Counted from the first letter of the stretch, positions 38,568-48,535 are shown. The stretch is DNA of 64,000 nt from Corynebacterium pseudotuberculosis (GCF_002155265.1 NZ_CP021251.1:1364001-1428000), one strand, 5' to 3'. Program-made: numbers and translations. Notes: generated by a model not told the origin, from the letters alone.

Positions 38568-38966
38568 TTAATTTTGTCCTGTCATCATTGTTAACAATAA
38601 AATTGCTTCGGAAGAAGCCTCGGAGGGGGAACTCACCTTATGGATCACTCGTTGCGGGAGATGAAGAACTTTTCCCGGAGTGAGTCGTACGGTTTGATCC
38701 GGGCATTCTACGTCAAGCGATCCTTTGAGGCATTGGATAGTTACGGGATGAGCCGCTTTGTGATCATTGAGGATTTGTCCCGGGGTAAAAGTAAAAACAA
38801 TGATATTTGCCCCTTCGGCCTGGAGGAGTCTGGATACCGTTGGAATTTTACGATCCGGATCGGTTTTGGGAGCCTCACGTAAAACATCGAGAATAGTTGC
38901 TTTTCTTTCGTCAGAATCGTAATGAGCGTCCCCAAAAGTATGAGGGGTGTTGGTTGGGACATCCAT
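38568..38966 (-). CDS. Cupin-domain protein
   Basis: The 132-residue protein has a single cupin fold: ANIIVFTFTPGQILNDHKAAHPVTIQCLKGSLDVE is motif 1, and LTPGKVLHLPQRVIHKV is motif 2. A metal site may use the histidines of DHKAAH and VIHKV. The real start is ATG at 38966, with GGAGGA upstream; the frame stays open further but without support. It lies on the opposite strand between rpsP and rimM. Substrate unknown. Confidence 0.85.
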   Translation of the reverse strand: MDVPTNTPHTFGDAHYDSDERKATILDVLREAPKTDPDRKIPTVSRLLQAEGANIIVFTFTPGQILNDHKAAHPVTIQCLKGSLDVECPDQTVRLTPGKVLHLPQRVIHKVSSPSEASSEAILLLTMMTGQN

Positions 38967-39134
38967 AGGTTTCCTCCTGCACGGCTTAAAGATAGTTTTT
39001 AAACAAGGATAACTCTGCTTTTGTGTCCTCTGAGTTAAACTGCGACGTAAGGCTAAGAAGTGATGGGGTGGAACTGTTAAATGCTCGGGAAAGCTACGCG
39101 AGCGGAAGCGAAAAGAGCAGTGAAGAGGAACTGT

Positions 39135-39147
39135 TAAAGTATTCTCC
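39135..39147 (+). promoter_or_regulatory. Candidate -10 box of leaderless rimM
   Basis: TAAAGT at 39135-39140 is followed by 7 bases and the rimM ATG, with no ribosome site. Confidence 0.5.
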
Positions 39148-39651
39148 ATGGAATTAATGATTGGTCGAGTAGTTAAATCTCACGGGATCAAGGGGGAAGT
39201 TGCCGTTGAGGTAACCACCGACGATCCAGATATTCGTTTTGCGGTGGGAGAAGTTCTCAACGGTAAGCAAGGGAAAAAAGAGCATCGCTTAACTATTTCT
39301 ACCGGCCGGGTTCATCAGGGACGGCTGCTCATTAAATTTGAAGAAATTCCTGATCGTACAGCAGCAGATAGCCTGCGGGGGACTCAGTTCTTTGCTGCAC
39401 CACTAAAAAATGATGATGGAGATGAAGGATTCTACGATCATGAGCTTGAGGGGTTAGGGGTAATTCAAGAAGGGGAAAAGATCGGAGAGGTAACAGGAGT
39501 GATGCATGGCCCCGCCGGAGAAATTCTGGAAGTCAAGCTCACCGAGGGCAAACAAGTGCTTATTCCCTTTGTCCACGCTATCGTTCCAGAGGTAAATCTT
39601 GAAGAGGGAACGTGTACGATTACTCCTCCTGATGGACTCTTGGAGCTTTAA
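39148..39651 (+). CDS. rimM: 16S rRNA processing protein RimM
   Basis: RimM helps 30S maturation and binds S19. The 167-residue protein has the N-terminal beta-barrel LMIGRVVKSHGIKGEVAVE and the C-terminal PRC barrel FYDHELEGLGVIQEGEKIGEV (two adjoining motifs) with VLIPFVHAIVPEV. It overlaps the trmD start by one base (TAATG). A -10-like TAAAGT is 7 bases before the ATG. Confidence 0.96.
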   Translation: MELMIGRVVKSHGIKGEVAVEVTTDDPDIRFAVGEVLNGKQGKKEHRLTISTGRVHQGRLLIKFEEIPDRTAADSLRGTQFFAAPLKNDDGDEGFYDHELEGLGVIQEGEKIGEVTGVMHGPAGEILEVKLTEGKQVLIPFVHAIVPEVNLEEGTCTITPPDGLLEL

Positions 39652-40520
39652 TGGATTCTGGAAAACTTCGACTCGACGTCATCACGATCTTCCCGGAATA
39701 CTTGGATCCACTTCGTCATGCTTTGCTTGGTAAAGCTATCGAGAAGGATATTCTGAGCGTAGGAATACATGATCTACGACAATGGGCAACCGACGCCCAC
39801 AAGTCCGTCGACGATTCTCCGTTTGGCGGGGGACCCGGTATGGTCATGAAACCAACGGTGTGGGGTCCTGCACTTGATGATGTAGCGCAAGGAACCGGTA
39901 GCGCTTTAGCGGCAAAATCCTTGAAATCTGCGCTTCCGCACCTGGATAAACCCCGACACGATGAGATTGAAGGCGTAGAGCAGACCGGGTACCAGCGTAG
40001 GGAGGAAGACTCCTCGCTGCCATTGCTTATTGTTCCCACACCCGCAGGTAAGCCCTTCACACAAAAAGATGCGCAAGAATGGTCAAATGAAGCACACATC
40101 GTTTTTGCTTGCGGAAGATACGAAGGAATCGACCAACGCGTTATCGACGATGCGTCTCACCGTTATCGCGTACGAGAAGTCTCGATTGGAGACTACGTGC
40201 TTATCGGCGGAGAAGTGGCAGTACTCGTTATCGCGGAAGCGATTGTTCGGTTGATCCCTGGAGTTTTAGGAAACAAAAGGAGTCATGAGGAAGATTCTTT
40301 TTCCGATGGTTTGTTGGAAGGACCCAGCTACACCAAGCCGCGTGTGTGGCGTGATCTAGAGGTACCCGATGTTCTTTTCTCTGGTAACCACGCAAAAGTA
40401 GACCGTTGGCGTCGGGAAAAAGCTCTGGAGCGCACTCACAAGGTTCGACCTGAATTACTAGCATCGTGTGATCTAGATAAAAAGGATCGCGACTTTTTAG
40501 CGCAGTTGTCACAGGAATGA
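39651..40520 (+). CDS. trmD: tRNA (guanine-37-N1)-methyltransferase
   Basis: TrmD methylates G37 of tRNAs reading CNN codons. It is a SPOUT knot enzyme: VITIFPEYLDPLRH, FGGGPGMVMKP, FACGRYEGIDQRVID and ISIGDY-like VSIGDYVLIGGE are all present. The 289 residues include an insert of about 45 residues (positions 80-125) between strands of the Rossmann part, seen in other corynebacterial TrmD as well. The ATG overlaps the rimM stop, so translation is coupled. Confidence 0.96.
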   Translation: MDSGKLRLDVITIFPEYLDPLRHALLGKAIEKDILSVGIHDLRQWATDAHKSVDDSPFGGGPGMVMKPTVWGPALDDVAQGTGSALAAKSLKSALPHLDKPRHDEIEGVEQTGYQRREEDSSLPLLIVPTPAGKPFTQKDAQEWSNEAHIVFACGRYEGIDQRVIDDASHRYRVREVSIGDYVLIGGEVAVLVIAEAIVRLIPGVLGNKRSHEEDSFSDGLLEGPSYTKPRVWRDLEVPDVLFSGNHAKVDRWRREKALERTHKVRPELLASCDLDKKDRDFLAQLSQE

Positions 40521-40586
40521 AAACACAAGAGGGAAAAGAAGGTATACGGCTGGGAATGATTGCTTCTGTGCGCTGTTGATAAAGAT

Positions 40587-40964
40587 ATGAAAAGAGAAAT
40601 ATCCACTGACATTAATGTCTTGATTATTCCTAGTCAGCGTGAGACCGTATTGGCGGCGCTACGCGATGAATTAGGACCACAGGGCTATGAGGCCAATGGC
40701 ATCGTGATTGATCCGATCGACCTCACCTGCGAACCGGATAATATGCTGGTAACCCATTATGCACAGGTTGAAGGGCATCTTCCTAGCGCCGAACAGCTTT
40801 ACCGCATCGTGATCACAGGTTATTCCATGCTTGACTTAAGATCTGCCACAAAGGTCGTAGTAGGGCTGCTGCCACAGGATGCATATTGGTATGGAACCTC
40901 AGTGGAGGGCCACGTAGAAGCCATGGCTACCGCGGCGTGTGCATGGCAGGCGAACGTAGACTAA
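40587..40964 (+). CDS. Uncharacterised protein
   Basis: This 125-residue protein is not recognised. It looks like a compact alpha/beta domain with TDINVLIIPSQ near the start and a Trp/Tyr-containing end (DAYWYGTSVEGH). I chose ATG at 40587; TTG at 40560 would add nine residues without a better ribosome site. No membrane span or signal peptide is seen. It lies between trmD and the PTS gene. Confidence 0.6.
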   Translation: MKREISTDINVLIIPSQRETVLAALRDELGPQGYEANGIVIDPIDLTCEPDNMLVTHYAQVEGHLPSAEQLYRIVITGYSMLDLRSATKVVVGLLPQDAYWYGTSVEGHVEAMATAACAWQANVD

Positions 40965-41043
40965 GCGCTCGTACCAAGTGAATCTTTAGGAGGCATTGCC
41001 AACCGCATAATGAATATTCCACCGCTGAGTCGGTTTCGCTCTT

Positions 41044-43077
41044 ATGATCGGAAATATGAGTGAAACAGTACATCAGGTTCCGTTTGTGCTTGCAATCACT
41101 GCATGCCCGACCGGAATCGCGCATACGTACATGGCAGCGGAACGCCTCAGCGAAGCCGCTCTTGCCGAGGGAATAGAACTCAAGATAGAAACGCATGGCT
41201 CTATTGGTGTCGAGGGAACTTTTAGCGAACAAGATATTAAGCGTGCAGACGCAATTCTTATCGCGGCCGACACAACAATCGATACAGCGCGTTTCTCACA
41301 GAAACCCCTGATAAACGTGTCAGTTGCGCAAGCCATCCATGAACCAAATTCGTTATTGCATCGGGTACTTGATACCGCGAAAACCCAGGATAAACCTAGC
41401 TTCTCTGCAGCACACGACGCACCATCTCTATCCGCGCTACCTCAGCAGGGGCTAAGTACAGGCGCTAGGAGCTCGGTGGGAAGAACCGTATACGCCGCGT
41501 TGATGAACGGCGTTTCTCACATGATTCCTTTCGTGGTAACCGGTGGTCTTCTACTTGCTATTGCGTTGTCCATAGGCGGGGAACCGACAGCAGAAGGACT
41601 CAAGATTCCCGAAGGATCTTTCTGGGATACCGTACAACAACTGGGAGTATTGGCTTTTAGCCTGATGGTTCCGGTCTTATCTGCATACATTGCTCAGGCA
41701 ATAGCTGATCGTCCAGGTCTGGCACCAGGATTTATCACAGGGCTGGTAGCCACTACGGGGTCGCTGTATAACTCAGAGGCAGGGGCTGGATTCATTGGTG
41801 GTATCGCTACCGGGTTTCTTTCCGGTTACGTGGCGTTGGGGATCCGTAAGATCCCTGTGCACAAATATGTAGCGCCTATTTGGCCGATTATCGTGATTCC
41901 GATTCTTACCACGGCGATTGTTGGTCTTCTGTTTATTTACGTTCTAGGGCATCCGATCGCGGCACTTTTTGAGGCCCTCACAGGATACCTTGCCTCGATG
42001 CAAGGGGAATCTGTTGTGATTCTAGGTGCACTTCTTGGCGCAATGATAGCCTTTGACATGGGCGGCCCCTTTAATAAGACTGCGTTTCTTTTCTCTGGTG
42101 GTCTTATTGCGGCTGGCAATGCTTTACCTATGGGGATGATTGCCACGGCAATTGCGGTTCCACCGTTGGGAGTAGGCCTGGCCACATTGGTGCGGCGCAG
42201 TCTATTTTCTAAGCCTGAAAGAGATGCTGGTATTGCGGCTGTCTTTATGGGATTTTTTGGCATCACAGAAGGTGCTATTCCGTTAGCTGCGGCACGGCCA
42301 CTGCAGATTATCCCTGCGAATGTGATCGGAGGAGCGGCTGCTGCTGCGTTGGCAGGATCGTTGGGAGTTAAAGACCACGTGATGCATGGTGGTCCTATCG
42401 TCGCAGTACTTGGTGCAGTAGATAACGTGAGCGGTTACTTTTTAGCCTTAGCGGTTGGCGTGATCATCACGTGTGTTTTGTCTTTGATCTTTGCGGGTTT
42501 CAGCGGAAGAAAAGCAAACATGGCGTCGCCAAGTTCTGCTCAGTCTCTGGTATCCGCTGATGCGCAAGAAGCAGCTGCATCAGAGACTGAGGTAGCAGTA
42601 GCGAAGACGTGGGAACCGATTATTACAGATGAATTGGTGTATTCAGGTTCCATAAATGACCGTGAAGAAGCTATTTGTTGCCTTGTAAACAAAGGGGCTG
42701 ATGCAGGACGGATCTCGGATACGCGGGTTGTAGTAGAGGCGTCGATGAATAGGGATAGATTAGGCTCGACAAACGTAGGGTACGGAGTTGCTATACCGCA
42801 TTCGCGCAGCGCAGGAACTAAAACTGCAATGGTAGGTCTTGCCCGTTTGGATACTCCAATCGAATGGACTGATGGGGAAGAAACCGATTTAGTATTCCTT
42901 ATTTGTGTTCCGGCTAATGCAGGAAAGCAACACCTAAAGATTCTTTCTCGCCTCGCGCGTGCGATCATGAAAGAAGATTTCAGAGAGCAACTGAGACAAG
43001 CACCTGAAACAGAGCTTGCCGATTTGGTGAGGAGAGTCGCAGAACCTGCAGAATTCACCGCCGCAGGTGCCTCTTAA
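41044..43077 (+). CDS. Fructose-type PTS transporter, fused IIB-IIC-IIA
   Basis: The 677-residue protein imports and phosphorylates a sugar, probably fructose. The order is IIB (about residues 12-115, phosphocysteine in ITACPTGIAHTYMAAE), IIC membrane domain (about 140-490, about eight spans) and IIA (about 525-670, phosphohistidine in VAIPHSR). No fruK kinase or fruR regulator lies beside it, unlike the C. glutamicum fruR-fruK-ptsF locus, so the substrate is inferred from family only. ATG at 41056 is an alternative start. Confidence 0.88.
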   Translation: MIGNMSETVHQVPFVLAITACPTGIAHTYMAAERLSEAALAEGIELKIETHGSIGVEGTFSEQDIKRADAILIAADTTIDTARFSQKPLINVSVAQAIHEPNSLLHRVLDTAKTQDKPSFSAAHDAPSLSALPQQGLSTGARSSVGRTVYAALMNGVSHMIPFVVTGGLLLAIALSIGGEPTAEGLKIPEGSFWDTVQQLGVLAFSLMVPVLSAYIAQAIADRPGLAPGFITGLVATTGSLYNSEAGAGFIGGIATGFLSGYVALGIRKIPVHKYVAPIWPIIVIPILTTAIVGLLFIYVLGHPIAALFEALTGYLASMQGESVVILGALLGAMIAFDMGGPFNKTAFLFSGGLIAAGNALPMGMIATAIAVPPLGVGLATLVRRSLFSKPERDAGIAAVFMGFFGITEGAIPLAAARPLQIIPANVIGGAAAAALAGSLGVKDHVMHGGPIVAVLGAVDNVSGYFLALAVGVIITCVLSLIFAGFSGRKANMASPSSAQSLVSADAQEAAASETEVAVAKTWEPIITDELVYSGSINDREEAICCLVNKGADAGRISDTRVVVEASMNRDRLGSTNVGYGVAIPHSRSAGTKTAMVGLARLDTPIEWTDGEETDLVFLICVPANAGKQHLKILSRLARAIMKEDFREQLRQAPETELADLVRRVAEPAEFTAAGAS

Positions 43078-43125
43078 AGGAGAAACTCCGTTTACCCGCT
43101 TCTGGGTACAGTAAAGGCAACTCGC

Positions 43126-43138
43126 TACAATGATGTGA
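43126..43138 (+). promoter_or_regulatory. Candidate -10 box of leaderless tex
   Basis: TACAAT at 43126-43131 is followed by 7 bases and the ATG of tex. No ribosome site is visible. Confidence 0.55.
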
Positions 43139-45442
43139 ATGATTTCCGCGAAGATCGCTCAGGAGCTAGGAGTTAAGGAAAGCAATGTCGCTTCCGCTCT
43201 CGCACTCCTCGCAGAAGGTAATACAGTTCCCTTTATAGCTCGGTACCGTAAGGAAGCCACAGGCGGCCTCGATGACTCGCAGCTGCGCGCCATCGAGGAA
43301 CGGGCTACTTATCTTAGAGAACTGGAGGACCGAAAACAGACGATTCTCGCTGCTATTGAAGAGCAAGGAAAACTCGATCAAAAGCTCAAAACTTTGATCT
43401 TGGAATGCGATACAAAAGCCCGTTTGGAAGATCTATATCTTCCTTATAAGAAGCGACGAAAGACTAAAGCGGATATAGCACGGGAAGCAGGGCTGGAGCA
43501 GCTTCTGGATAAGCTTATCGACGCACCCCATGAGAACCCGGATCAGCTTGCTAGTGACTTTGTCACGGAGGGATTTGAGGACGTCAAGAAAGCCCTCGAA
43601 GGCGCACGAGAAATCCTTATTGATCGTTTCGCTCTGAATGCGGACCTAGTGGGAGAAGTCCGAGAGCGGATGTTTGCTGCCGGGTCTATTATCGCCAGTC
43701 CTGTGGAAGGCAAAGAAGCAGAAGGCGCAAAGTTTAAAGATTATTTTGAGTTTTCAGAGCCTTTTACGTCTTTGCCTAGCCACCGGATCCTGGCGCTTTT
43801 CCGCGGAGAAAAAGAGGGGGTGTTGCATTTAAACCTTGATCCTGGAGACGAGTCGATTTATGAGGGCATGATCGCAGACCATTTTGGTCTTGATACTTCT
43901 TCCCCTTGGTTTGCGTCTGCTGTTCGCTGGGGCTGGAAGACCAAATTAGTTGTCTCCTCAGGCCTCGATGTTCGCATGCGTCTAAAAGAGCGAGCAGAAG
44001 AAGGCGCGCTTGATGTGTTTGCTCGGAACCTTAAGGATGTTCTTCTTGCTGCCCCAGCAGGTCAGCGTGCGACCCTTGGCCTTGACCCCGGTTACCGCAA
44101 CGGAGTGAAATGTGCCGTTGTAGATCACACAGGGAAAGTATTAGATACGCTCATCGTCTATCCACATCAGCCACAAAATAAGTGGTCAGAATCTGTGCAA
44201 CAGTTAGCGTCGGCATGCGCAACGCATGGCGTAGACCTTATGGCTGTGGGGAATGGTACGGCATCCCGCGAGACAGAGAAACTTGCGGGAGAAGTTGCAG
44301 ACTTAATTAAAAAAGCTGGTGGGAATCGCCCCACCCCTGTCGTTGTATCGGAATCAGGTGCATCAGTGTATTCGGCATCGGAGCTGGCAGCGAAAGAATT
44401 TCCCACTATGGATGTTTCTTTGCGTGGCGCAGTTTCTATTGCGCGCCGGTTGCAGGATCCCCTCGCGGAGCTGGTCAAGATAGACCCTAAAGCGATTGGG
44501 GTCGGCCAATATCAACATGATGTAAACCAAGCTGCTTTGGCCAAAACCCTTGATGCAGTGGTGGAAGATGCTGTGAATGCTGTGGGTGTTGACCTCAATA
44601 CGGCTTCAGTTCCTCTGCTTTCTAGAGTAGCTGGAATCAGCCCGACCATTGCAGAAAACATCGTGCAGTACCGGGATGAACACGGTAGCTTTGTCTCCCG
44701 GGCTTCTCTAAAGAAAGTTCCGCGTTTAGGTCCTAAAGCTTTTGAGCAGTGCGCTGGCTTTTTAAGGATCAGCGGTGCGCGCGATCCCTTGGACTCCTCT
44801 GCTGTACATCCTGAGGCTTACCCAGTAGTGCGGCGGATCGCCGAGGAAACGGGGCTGAGTGTAGATGGGCTTATCGGAAATACAGCGGTGCTTAAAACGC
44901 TGAGACCACGAGACTTTGCAGATGACCATTTTGGTGTCCCTACTGTGACAGACATCCTTGCAGAGTTGGATAAGCCGGGACGTGACCCCCGGCCAGAATT
45001 TGCCACGGCTACCTTTAAAGAAGGGGTAGAGAAAATCTCTGATTTGATTCCGGGAATGATCTTAGAAGGAACGGTGACCAACGTGGCGGCCTTTGGTGCC
45101 TTCGTGGATGTAGGGGTTCACCAAGATGGACTAGTGCATGTTTCTGCGCTAGCAGAAACCTTTGTCTCAGATCCTCACTATGTTGTGCGATCTGGACAAG
45201 TGGTCAAAGTGAAAGTAATGGACGTTGACCCAGAGCGTAAGCGTATTAGCCTTTCTATGAAGCTTTCCGATGGGCCCGGCGCTGGTGCTGCTAAATCGGC
45301 TTCTCGTAACGCAAAAACCTCGAAAGATGGGCGTTCTTCGCTAGGAAACAGCAAACGCAATACGTCGCAAAGGCGGGGTCCCTCGCAGCACTCAGCAGGT
45401 GGTGCAATGGCAGAAGCTTTGCGACGCGCTGGACTCAAATAG
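43139..45442 (+). CDS. tex: Tex-family S1 RNA-binding protein
   Basis: Tex is a conserved nucleic-acid-binding protein of the transcription apparatus. The 767-residue protein has the Tex N-terminus ([17 protein letters not shown]), the YqgF-like domain ([17 protein letters not shown]), the helix-hairpin-helix region ([19 protein letters not shown]) and a C-terminal S1 domain ([19 protein letters not shown]). A Gly/Ser/Lys-rich tail follows. TACAAT 7 bases before the ATG suggests a leaderless transcript. Confidence 0.95.
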   Translation: MISAKIAQELGVKESNVASALALLAEGNTVPFIARYRKEATGGLDDSQLRAIEERATYLRELEDRKQTILAAIEEQGKLDQKLKTLILECDTKARLEDLYLPYKKRRKTKADIAREAGLEQLLDKLIDAPHENPDQLASDFVTEGFEDVKKALEGAREILIDRFALNADLVGEVRERMFAAGSIIASPVEGKEAEGAKFKDYFEFSEPFTSLPSHRILALFRGEKEGVLHLNLDPGDESIYEGMIADHFGLDTSSPWFASAVRWGWKTKLVVSSGLDVRMRLKERAEEGALDVFARNLKDVLLAAPAGQRATLGLDPGYRNGVKCAVVDHTGKVLDTLIVYPHQPQNKWSESVQQLASACATHGVDLMAVGNGTASRETEKLAGEVADLIKKAGGNRPTPVVVSESGASVYSASELAAKEFPTMDVSLRGAVSIARRLQDPLAELVKIDPKAIGVGQYQHDVNQAALAKTLDAVVEDAVNAVGVDLNTASVPLLSRVAGISPTIAENIVQYRDEHGSFVSRASLKKVPRLGPKAFEQCAGFLRISGARDPLDSSAVHPEAYPVVRRIAEETGLSVDGLIGNTAVLKTLRPRDFADDHFGVPTVTDILAELDKPGRDPRPEFATATFKEGVEKISDLIPGMILEGTVTNVAAFGAFVDVGVHQDGLVHVSALAETFVSDPHYVVRSGQVVKVKVMDVDPERKRISLSMKLSDGPGAGAAKSASRNAKTSKDGRSSLGNSKRNTSQRRGPSQHSAGGAMAEALRRAGLK

Positions 45443-45492
45443 CAGATGTGAATCGAAAAGCGGAGAACTAACAATGTGCTGTGGGAGAAAAG

Positions 45493-45521
45493 TTGTTCTC
45501 GGTGTGTGGTTATGGCATAAT
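45493..45521 (+). promoter_or_regulatory. Promoter of rplS
   Basis: TTGTTC (45493-45498), a 17-base spacer and CATAAT (45516-45521) with an upstream TGG form a good vegetative promoter. The leader of about 125 bases before rplS is long and G/C-rich, so a ribosomal protein leader is possible. Confidence 0.7.
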
Positions 45522-45652
45522 CTCCATCGTTGTCTGTCTCTTGTGTAGGGGCAGCTGCTTTTCATGTCTTGGGCACGAACCAGTCGAGCGCCCCGATCGT
45601 AGGGGGAGACGCCGCTAGGTTCCTCTGTCTTTTAAACGTAAGGATTGGTTTT

Positions 45653-45994
45653 ATGAACCTTCTTGACAAAGTCGATGCAGCATCATTGCGCAACGACATC
45701 CCTGCTTTCCGTCCCGGCGATACCCTTGACGTTCACGTTAAGGTCATCGAGGGTAACAAGACCCGTACCCAGCTGTTCAAGGGTGTTGTTATTCGTCGTC
45801 AGGGCTCTGGCGTTCGTGAGACCTTCACCGTCCGTAAGGTTTCCTTCGGTATCGGCGTTGAGCGTACTTTCCCGGTGCACACTCCAAACATCGAGAAGAT
45901 CGAGGTTGTAACTCGCGGCGCTGTTCGTCGTGCGAAGCTTTACTACCTGCGTGATCTACGCGGCAAAGCAGCTAAAATCAAGGAAAAGCGCTAA
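45653..45994 (+). CDS. rplS: 50S ribosomal protein L19
   Basis: L19 lies at the 30S-50S interface. The start ATG at 45653 gives [19 protein letters not shown], and the 113-residue length is normal; AAGGATT lies upstream. Motifs are [18 protein letters not shown] and [17 protein letters not shown]. The frame extends further upstream but that part is leader. Confidence 0.97.
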   Translation: MNLLDKVDAASLRNDIPAFRPGDTLDVHVKVIEGNKTRTQLFKGVVIRRQGSGVRETFTVRKVSFGIGVERTFPVHTPNIEKIEVVTRGAVRRAKLYYLRDLRGKAAKIKEKR

Positions 45995-46008
45995 TATTCG
46001 GCGTTTCG

Positions 46009-46057
46009 GGCCTCTGACCTGCATGGTTTTCATGCGGTTGGAGGCTTTTCTTTTTGT
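46009..46057 (+). terminator. Terminator after rplS
   Basis: GCCTCTGACCTGCATG pairs with CATGCGGTTGGAGGC around TTTT, followed by TTTTCTTTTTG. Confidence 0.9.
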
Positions 46058-46197
46058 TTAAGGCTGAAGGTGAACAGGACTTTTTATGGTGGTCTATGTC
46101 AAATAGAAGCATATAAAAGCAAAAGTGCAGCCTGGGTATGTGATTTAAATGTGAGGTATTAAAACATCCATCTACGCGAGGTTTACCTTAACGCTGC

Positions 46198-46211
46198 TAA
46201 CATCATTCGTT
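46198..46211 (+). promoter_or_regulatory. Candidate -10 box of leaderless lepB
   Basis: TAACAT at about 46198-46203 lies 8 bases before the GTG of lepB and no ribosome site is seen. Confidence 0.45.
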
Positions 46212-47027
46212 GTGACTGATCAGAGTAATGGGTTCAACACGGCGGACCGTGATTTCAAGCCGCAGATGCGCACTGACGCGATGGATCGAGATGCAAAGGC
46301 TGATTCTGCTGAAGATAAGAAGCCGTTGCCCTGGTTCGTAGAGATACCACTTGTTGTCGTAGTGACGTTGTTAGTTATTACAATGCTGCAAACCTTCGTG
46401 GGGCGCGTTTATATGATTCCTAGCCAGTCAATGGAACCAACGCTGCACGGATGTGCTGGTTGTACAGGGGATCGCATTTTTGTGGATAAAGTGAGTTATC
46501 ACTTCAGCGATCCAAAACCTGGAGACGTTATTGTCTTTGAAGGGACGGATTCCTGGAACTCTTCTTTTGTCTCACAAAGATCCCAGAATTCTCTAGTGCG
46601 CGGACTGCAAAATGTAGGTGCATTTGTTGGACTCGTCGCTCCAGATGAGAATGATTTGGTGAAACGAATCATTGCAACCGGGGGGCAGACCGTGCAGTGT
46701 TTGGAAGGCGATGAGGGGATTAAAGTAAACGGAAAAGTGGTTGACTCTTCCTACATTCAGAATCCTCCGGCTTATCCCGTGGACCCAGCGACTGGTTCCG
46801 ATGCGTGTGGTGGGTTCTATTTTGGACCCGTTACTGTTCCCGCAGACAGTTATTTCATGATGGGAGATAACCGAACAAACTCGATGGATTCTCGTTATCA
46901 CATTGGCGATCAGTTCCAAGGAACTATTCCGCGCGATCACATCAAAGGCAAGGTTCAGTTTAAGATCTTCCCGTTCGATCGAATCGGCAGTGTAGAGGAT
47001 TACGATATTCAAGGACAAGGAAACTAG
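46212..47027 (+). CDS. lepB: Signal peptidase I
   Basis: LepB removes signal peptides from secreted proteins. The 271-residue protein has a cytosolic start, one membrane span (about residues 45-65), the catalytic serine in IPSQSMEPTL, the catalytic lysine in DLVKRIIATGG and the GDNRTNSMDSRYH box. The GTG start has a TAACAT box 8 bases before it, which suggests a leaderless mRNA. Confidence 0.95.
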   Translation: MTDQSNGFNTADRDFKPQMRTDAMDRDAKADSAEDKKPLPWFVEIPLVVVVTLLVITMLQTFVGRVYMIPSQSMEPTLHGCAGCTGDRIFVDKVSYHFSDPKPGDVIVFEGTDSWNSSFVSQRSQNSLVRGLQNVGAFVGLVAPDENDLVKRIIATGGQTVQCLEGDEGIKVNGKVVDSSYIQNPPAYPVDPATGSDACGGFYFGPVTVPADSYFMMGDNRTNSMDSRYHIGDQFQGTIPRDHIKGKVQFKIFPFDRIGSVEDYDIQGQGN

Positions 47028-47028
47028 A

Positions 47029-47751
47029 TTGATTCCTAAGAGGCAAGAGGCTGATAAAAACATTCTTTTGCCTGAACCTCAAAGGGTTAAAATCCGTAAG
47101 CTCAAACACCTCCGGACATTTGAAGGAACGCTAGAAAAATGGGGTTTGGGCCCGGTCGCCGGGATAGATGAAGCTGGACGTGGTTCTTGTTGTGGTCCAA
47201 TTACGATTGCCGCATGCATTTTGCCTTCCCGGCCGATCGCAGCGCTAGCTACTTTGACAGACTCTAAGAAGCTCTCTTCCCGAATGCGGGAGGAGCTCTA
47301 CCCTCTTATTAAAAAATATGCTGTGGCCTGGTCGATACTGCATATCTCGGCTTCGGAAATTGATAGATATGGCATCCAGCATGCCAATATTTCAGGTATG
47401 AGAAGGGCTATTGCTTTGTTATCGAAGCAACCCGGATATGTGCTTATCGACGCCATGCGTGTTCCGGGTCTTACCTGCCCATCTCTGCCCATTATCGGTG
47501 GTGATACTGCTGCGCGTTGTATCGCTGCTGCCAGTGTTTTGGCCAAACAATCTCGTGATGAGCTGATGATTGATTTGGATAGGGAGTATCCGGGATATGG
47601 TTTGGGGGATCACAAAGGATATGGGACTAAGTCTCATATAGATGCGGTGCGCCGCCACGGGGGAACACCGGAGCACCGTTATAGTTATGCCAATGTGAAG
47701 GCTGCGCATGAGGAATGGGCTGCCAAGAATAAAGCAGTAATCGGGAGGTAA
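47029..47751 (+). CDS. rnhB: Ribonuclease HII
   Basis: RNase HII cuts RNA in RNA-DNA hybrids and at misincorporated ribonucleotides. The core starts at GPVAGIDEAGRGSCCGPI with catalytic aspartate and glutamate; further motifs are SKKLSSR and AAASVLAKQSRDELM, and the C-terminal HKGYGTKSH. The TTG start adds a charged N-terminus of about 45 residues. It lies 1 base behind lepB, so the two are probably co-transcribed. Confidence 0.94.
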   Translation: MIPKRQEADKNILLPEPQRVKIRKLKHLRTFEGTLEKWGLGPVAGIDEAGRGSCCGPITIAACILPSRPIAALATLTDSKKLSSRMREELYPLIKKYAVAWSILHISASEIDRYGIQHANISGMRRAIALLSKQPGYVLIDAMRVPGLTCPSLPIIGGDTAARCIAAASVLAKQSRDELMIDLDREYPGYGLGDHKGYGTKSHIDAVRRHGGTPEHRYSYANVKAAHEEWAAKNKAVIGR

Positions 47752-47755
47752 AGCG

Positions 47756-48061
47756 ATGGGTGCAGAAGAACTCGACAACTACGAGGCTGAGGTAGAGCTG
47801 TCACTGTATCGTGAGTACCGAGATGTGGTTAGTCAGTTTTCCTATGTAGTGGAAACAGAACGGCGATTTTACCTTGCCAATGCAGTTGAGCTAATTCCTC
47901 ATACGCAAGGCTCTGATGTTTACTATGAGGTCAGAATGTCTGATGCCTGGGTATGGGATATGTACCGTTCCGCAAGATTCGTGCGTTATGTCAGAGTCAT
48001 TACTTATAAAGACGTAAACATTGAAGAACTCGACAAGCCTGATTTTGTCATGCCGGATTAA
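47756..48061 (+). CDS. DUF2469 family protein
   Basis: The 101-residue protein matches actinobacterial DUF2469 (Rv2901c type), with the conserved ELDNYEAEVELSLYREYRDV, FYLANAVEL and DAWVWDMYR. Its function is unknown. It sits 4 bases behind rnhB, as in mycobacteria. GGGAGG precedes the ATG. Confidence 0.9.
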   Translation: MGAEELDNYEAEVELSLYREYRDVVSQFSYVVETERRFYLANAVELIPHTQGSDVYYEVRMSDAWVWDMYRSARFVRYVRVITYKDVNIEELDKPDFVMPD

Positions 48062-48271
48062 TCTCTAGTATCGAGATTGATGTTCTACTAGAGTGCCTAG
48101 ACCCTCAGCTGAGCCTGGTAACTAATGATTAATACTATGCGTATGAGTTACCGTTGGGGCGTTGGATAATCCTGCGAAGAGTTTTAAGCCTCAGTTGCAC
48201 AGCCAGATGTAGCGTTCTTGTGGTTTTCTTCTGCCCGCTCAACTGCATGTAGAAGTGGAGGCCGAAAAACA

Positions 48272-48328
48272 ATGGTTTTAAAAGCTTTCATATTTCTTCC
48301 GACAATAATTTTTGCGTGGATTATCTAA
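48272..48328 (+). CDS. Possible 18-codon hydrophobic peptide
   Basis: ATG at 48272 opens MVLKAFIFLPTIIFAWII and ends in TAA. GTGGAGG lies about 10 bases upstream. Lys followed by a hydrophobic run is the pattern of a one-span micro-protein such as a KdpF-like peptide or a small toxin. No antitoxin partner or homology is known. Confidence 0.3.
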   Translation: MVLKAFIFLPTIIFAWII

Positions 48329-48434
48329 CACACAAGTGGAAAGATGACAAGCGAACGCGGCTGTTGTGATGGATATGTGGACAGCTTGCGCCACTAACTG
48401 ATAATTCTCCACAAACGATGGCTTTTTATTGCCT

Positions 48435-48460
48435 ACCTGCTGAAAAAATGCAGGTTTTAT
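48435..48460 (+). terminator. Terminator-like hairpin before yraN
   Basis: ACCTGC and GCAGGT pair around a 9-base A-rich loop and are followed by TTTAT. It could end a transcript covering the small ORF. Confidence 0.4.
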
Positions 48461-48535
48461 CGCATTATCAACTACACCAATGAGGCAACACCTAGCCTTG
48501 CTCGATAGTGCAATCTAAAAAATAGGACAATAAAG

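Larger units (their letters stand above)
48062..48535. other. Region between DUF2469 and yraN
   Basis: This 470-base gap holds the small ORF at 48272-48328 and the terminator-like hairpin at 48435-48460. An inverted repeat CTAGTA/TACTAG near 48064-48092 has no T-tail. No further gene is seen. Confidence 0.5.

Noticed and set aside
46139..46156. Possible GlxR (cAMP receptor type) site before lepB, TGTGATTTAAATGTGA
   Set aside because: Only the first half matches TGTGA-N6-TCACA; the second half is a direct repeat, not an inverted one.
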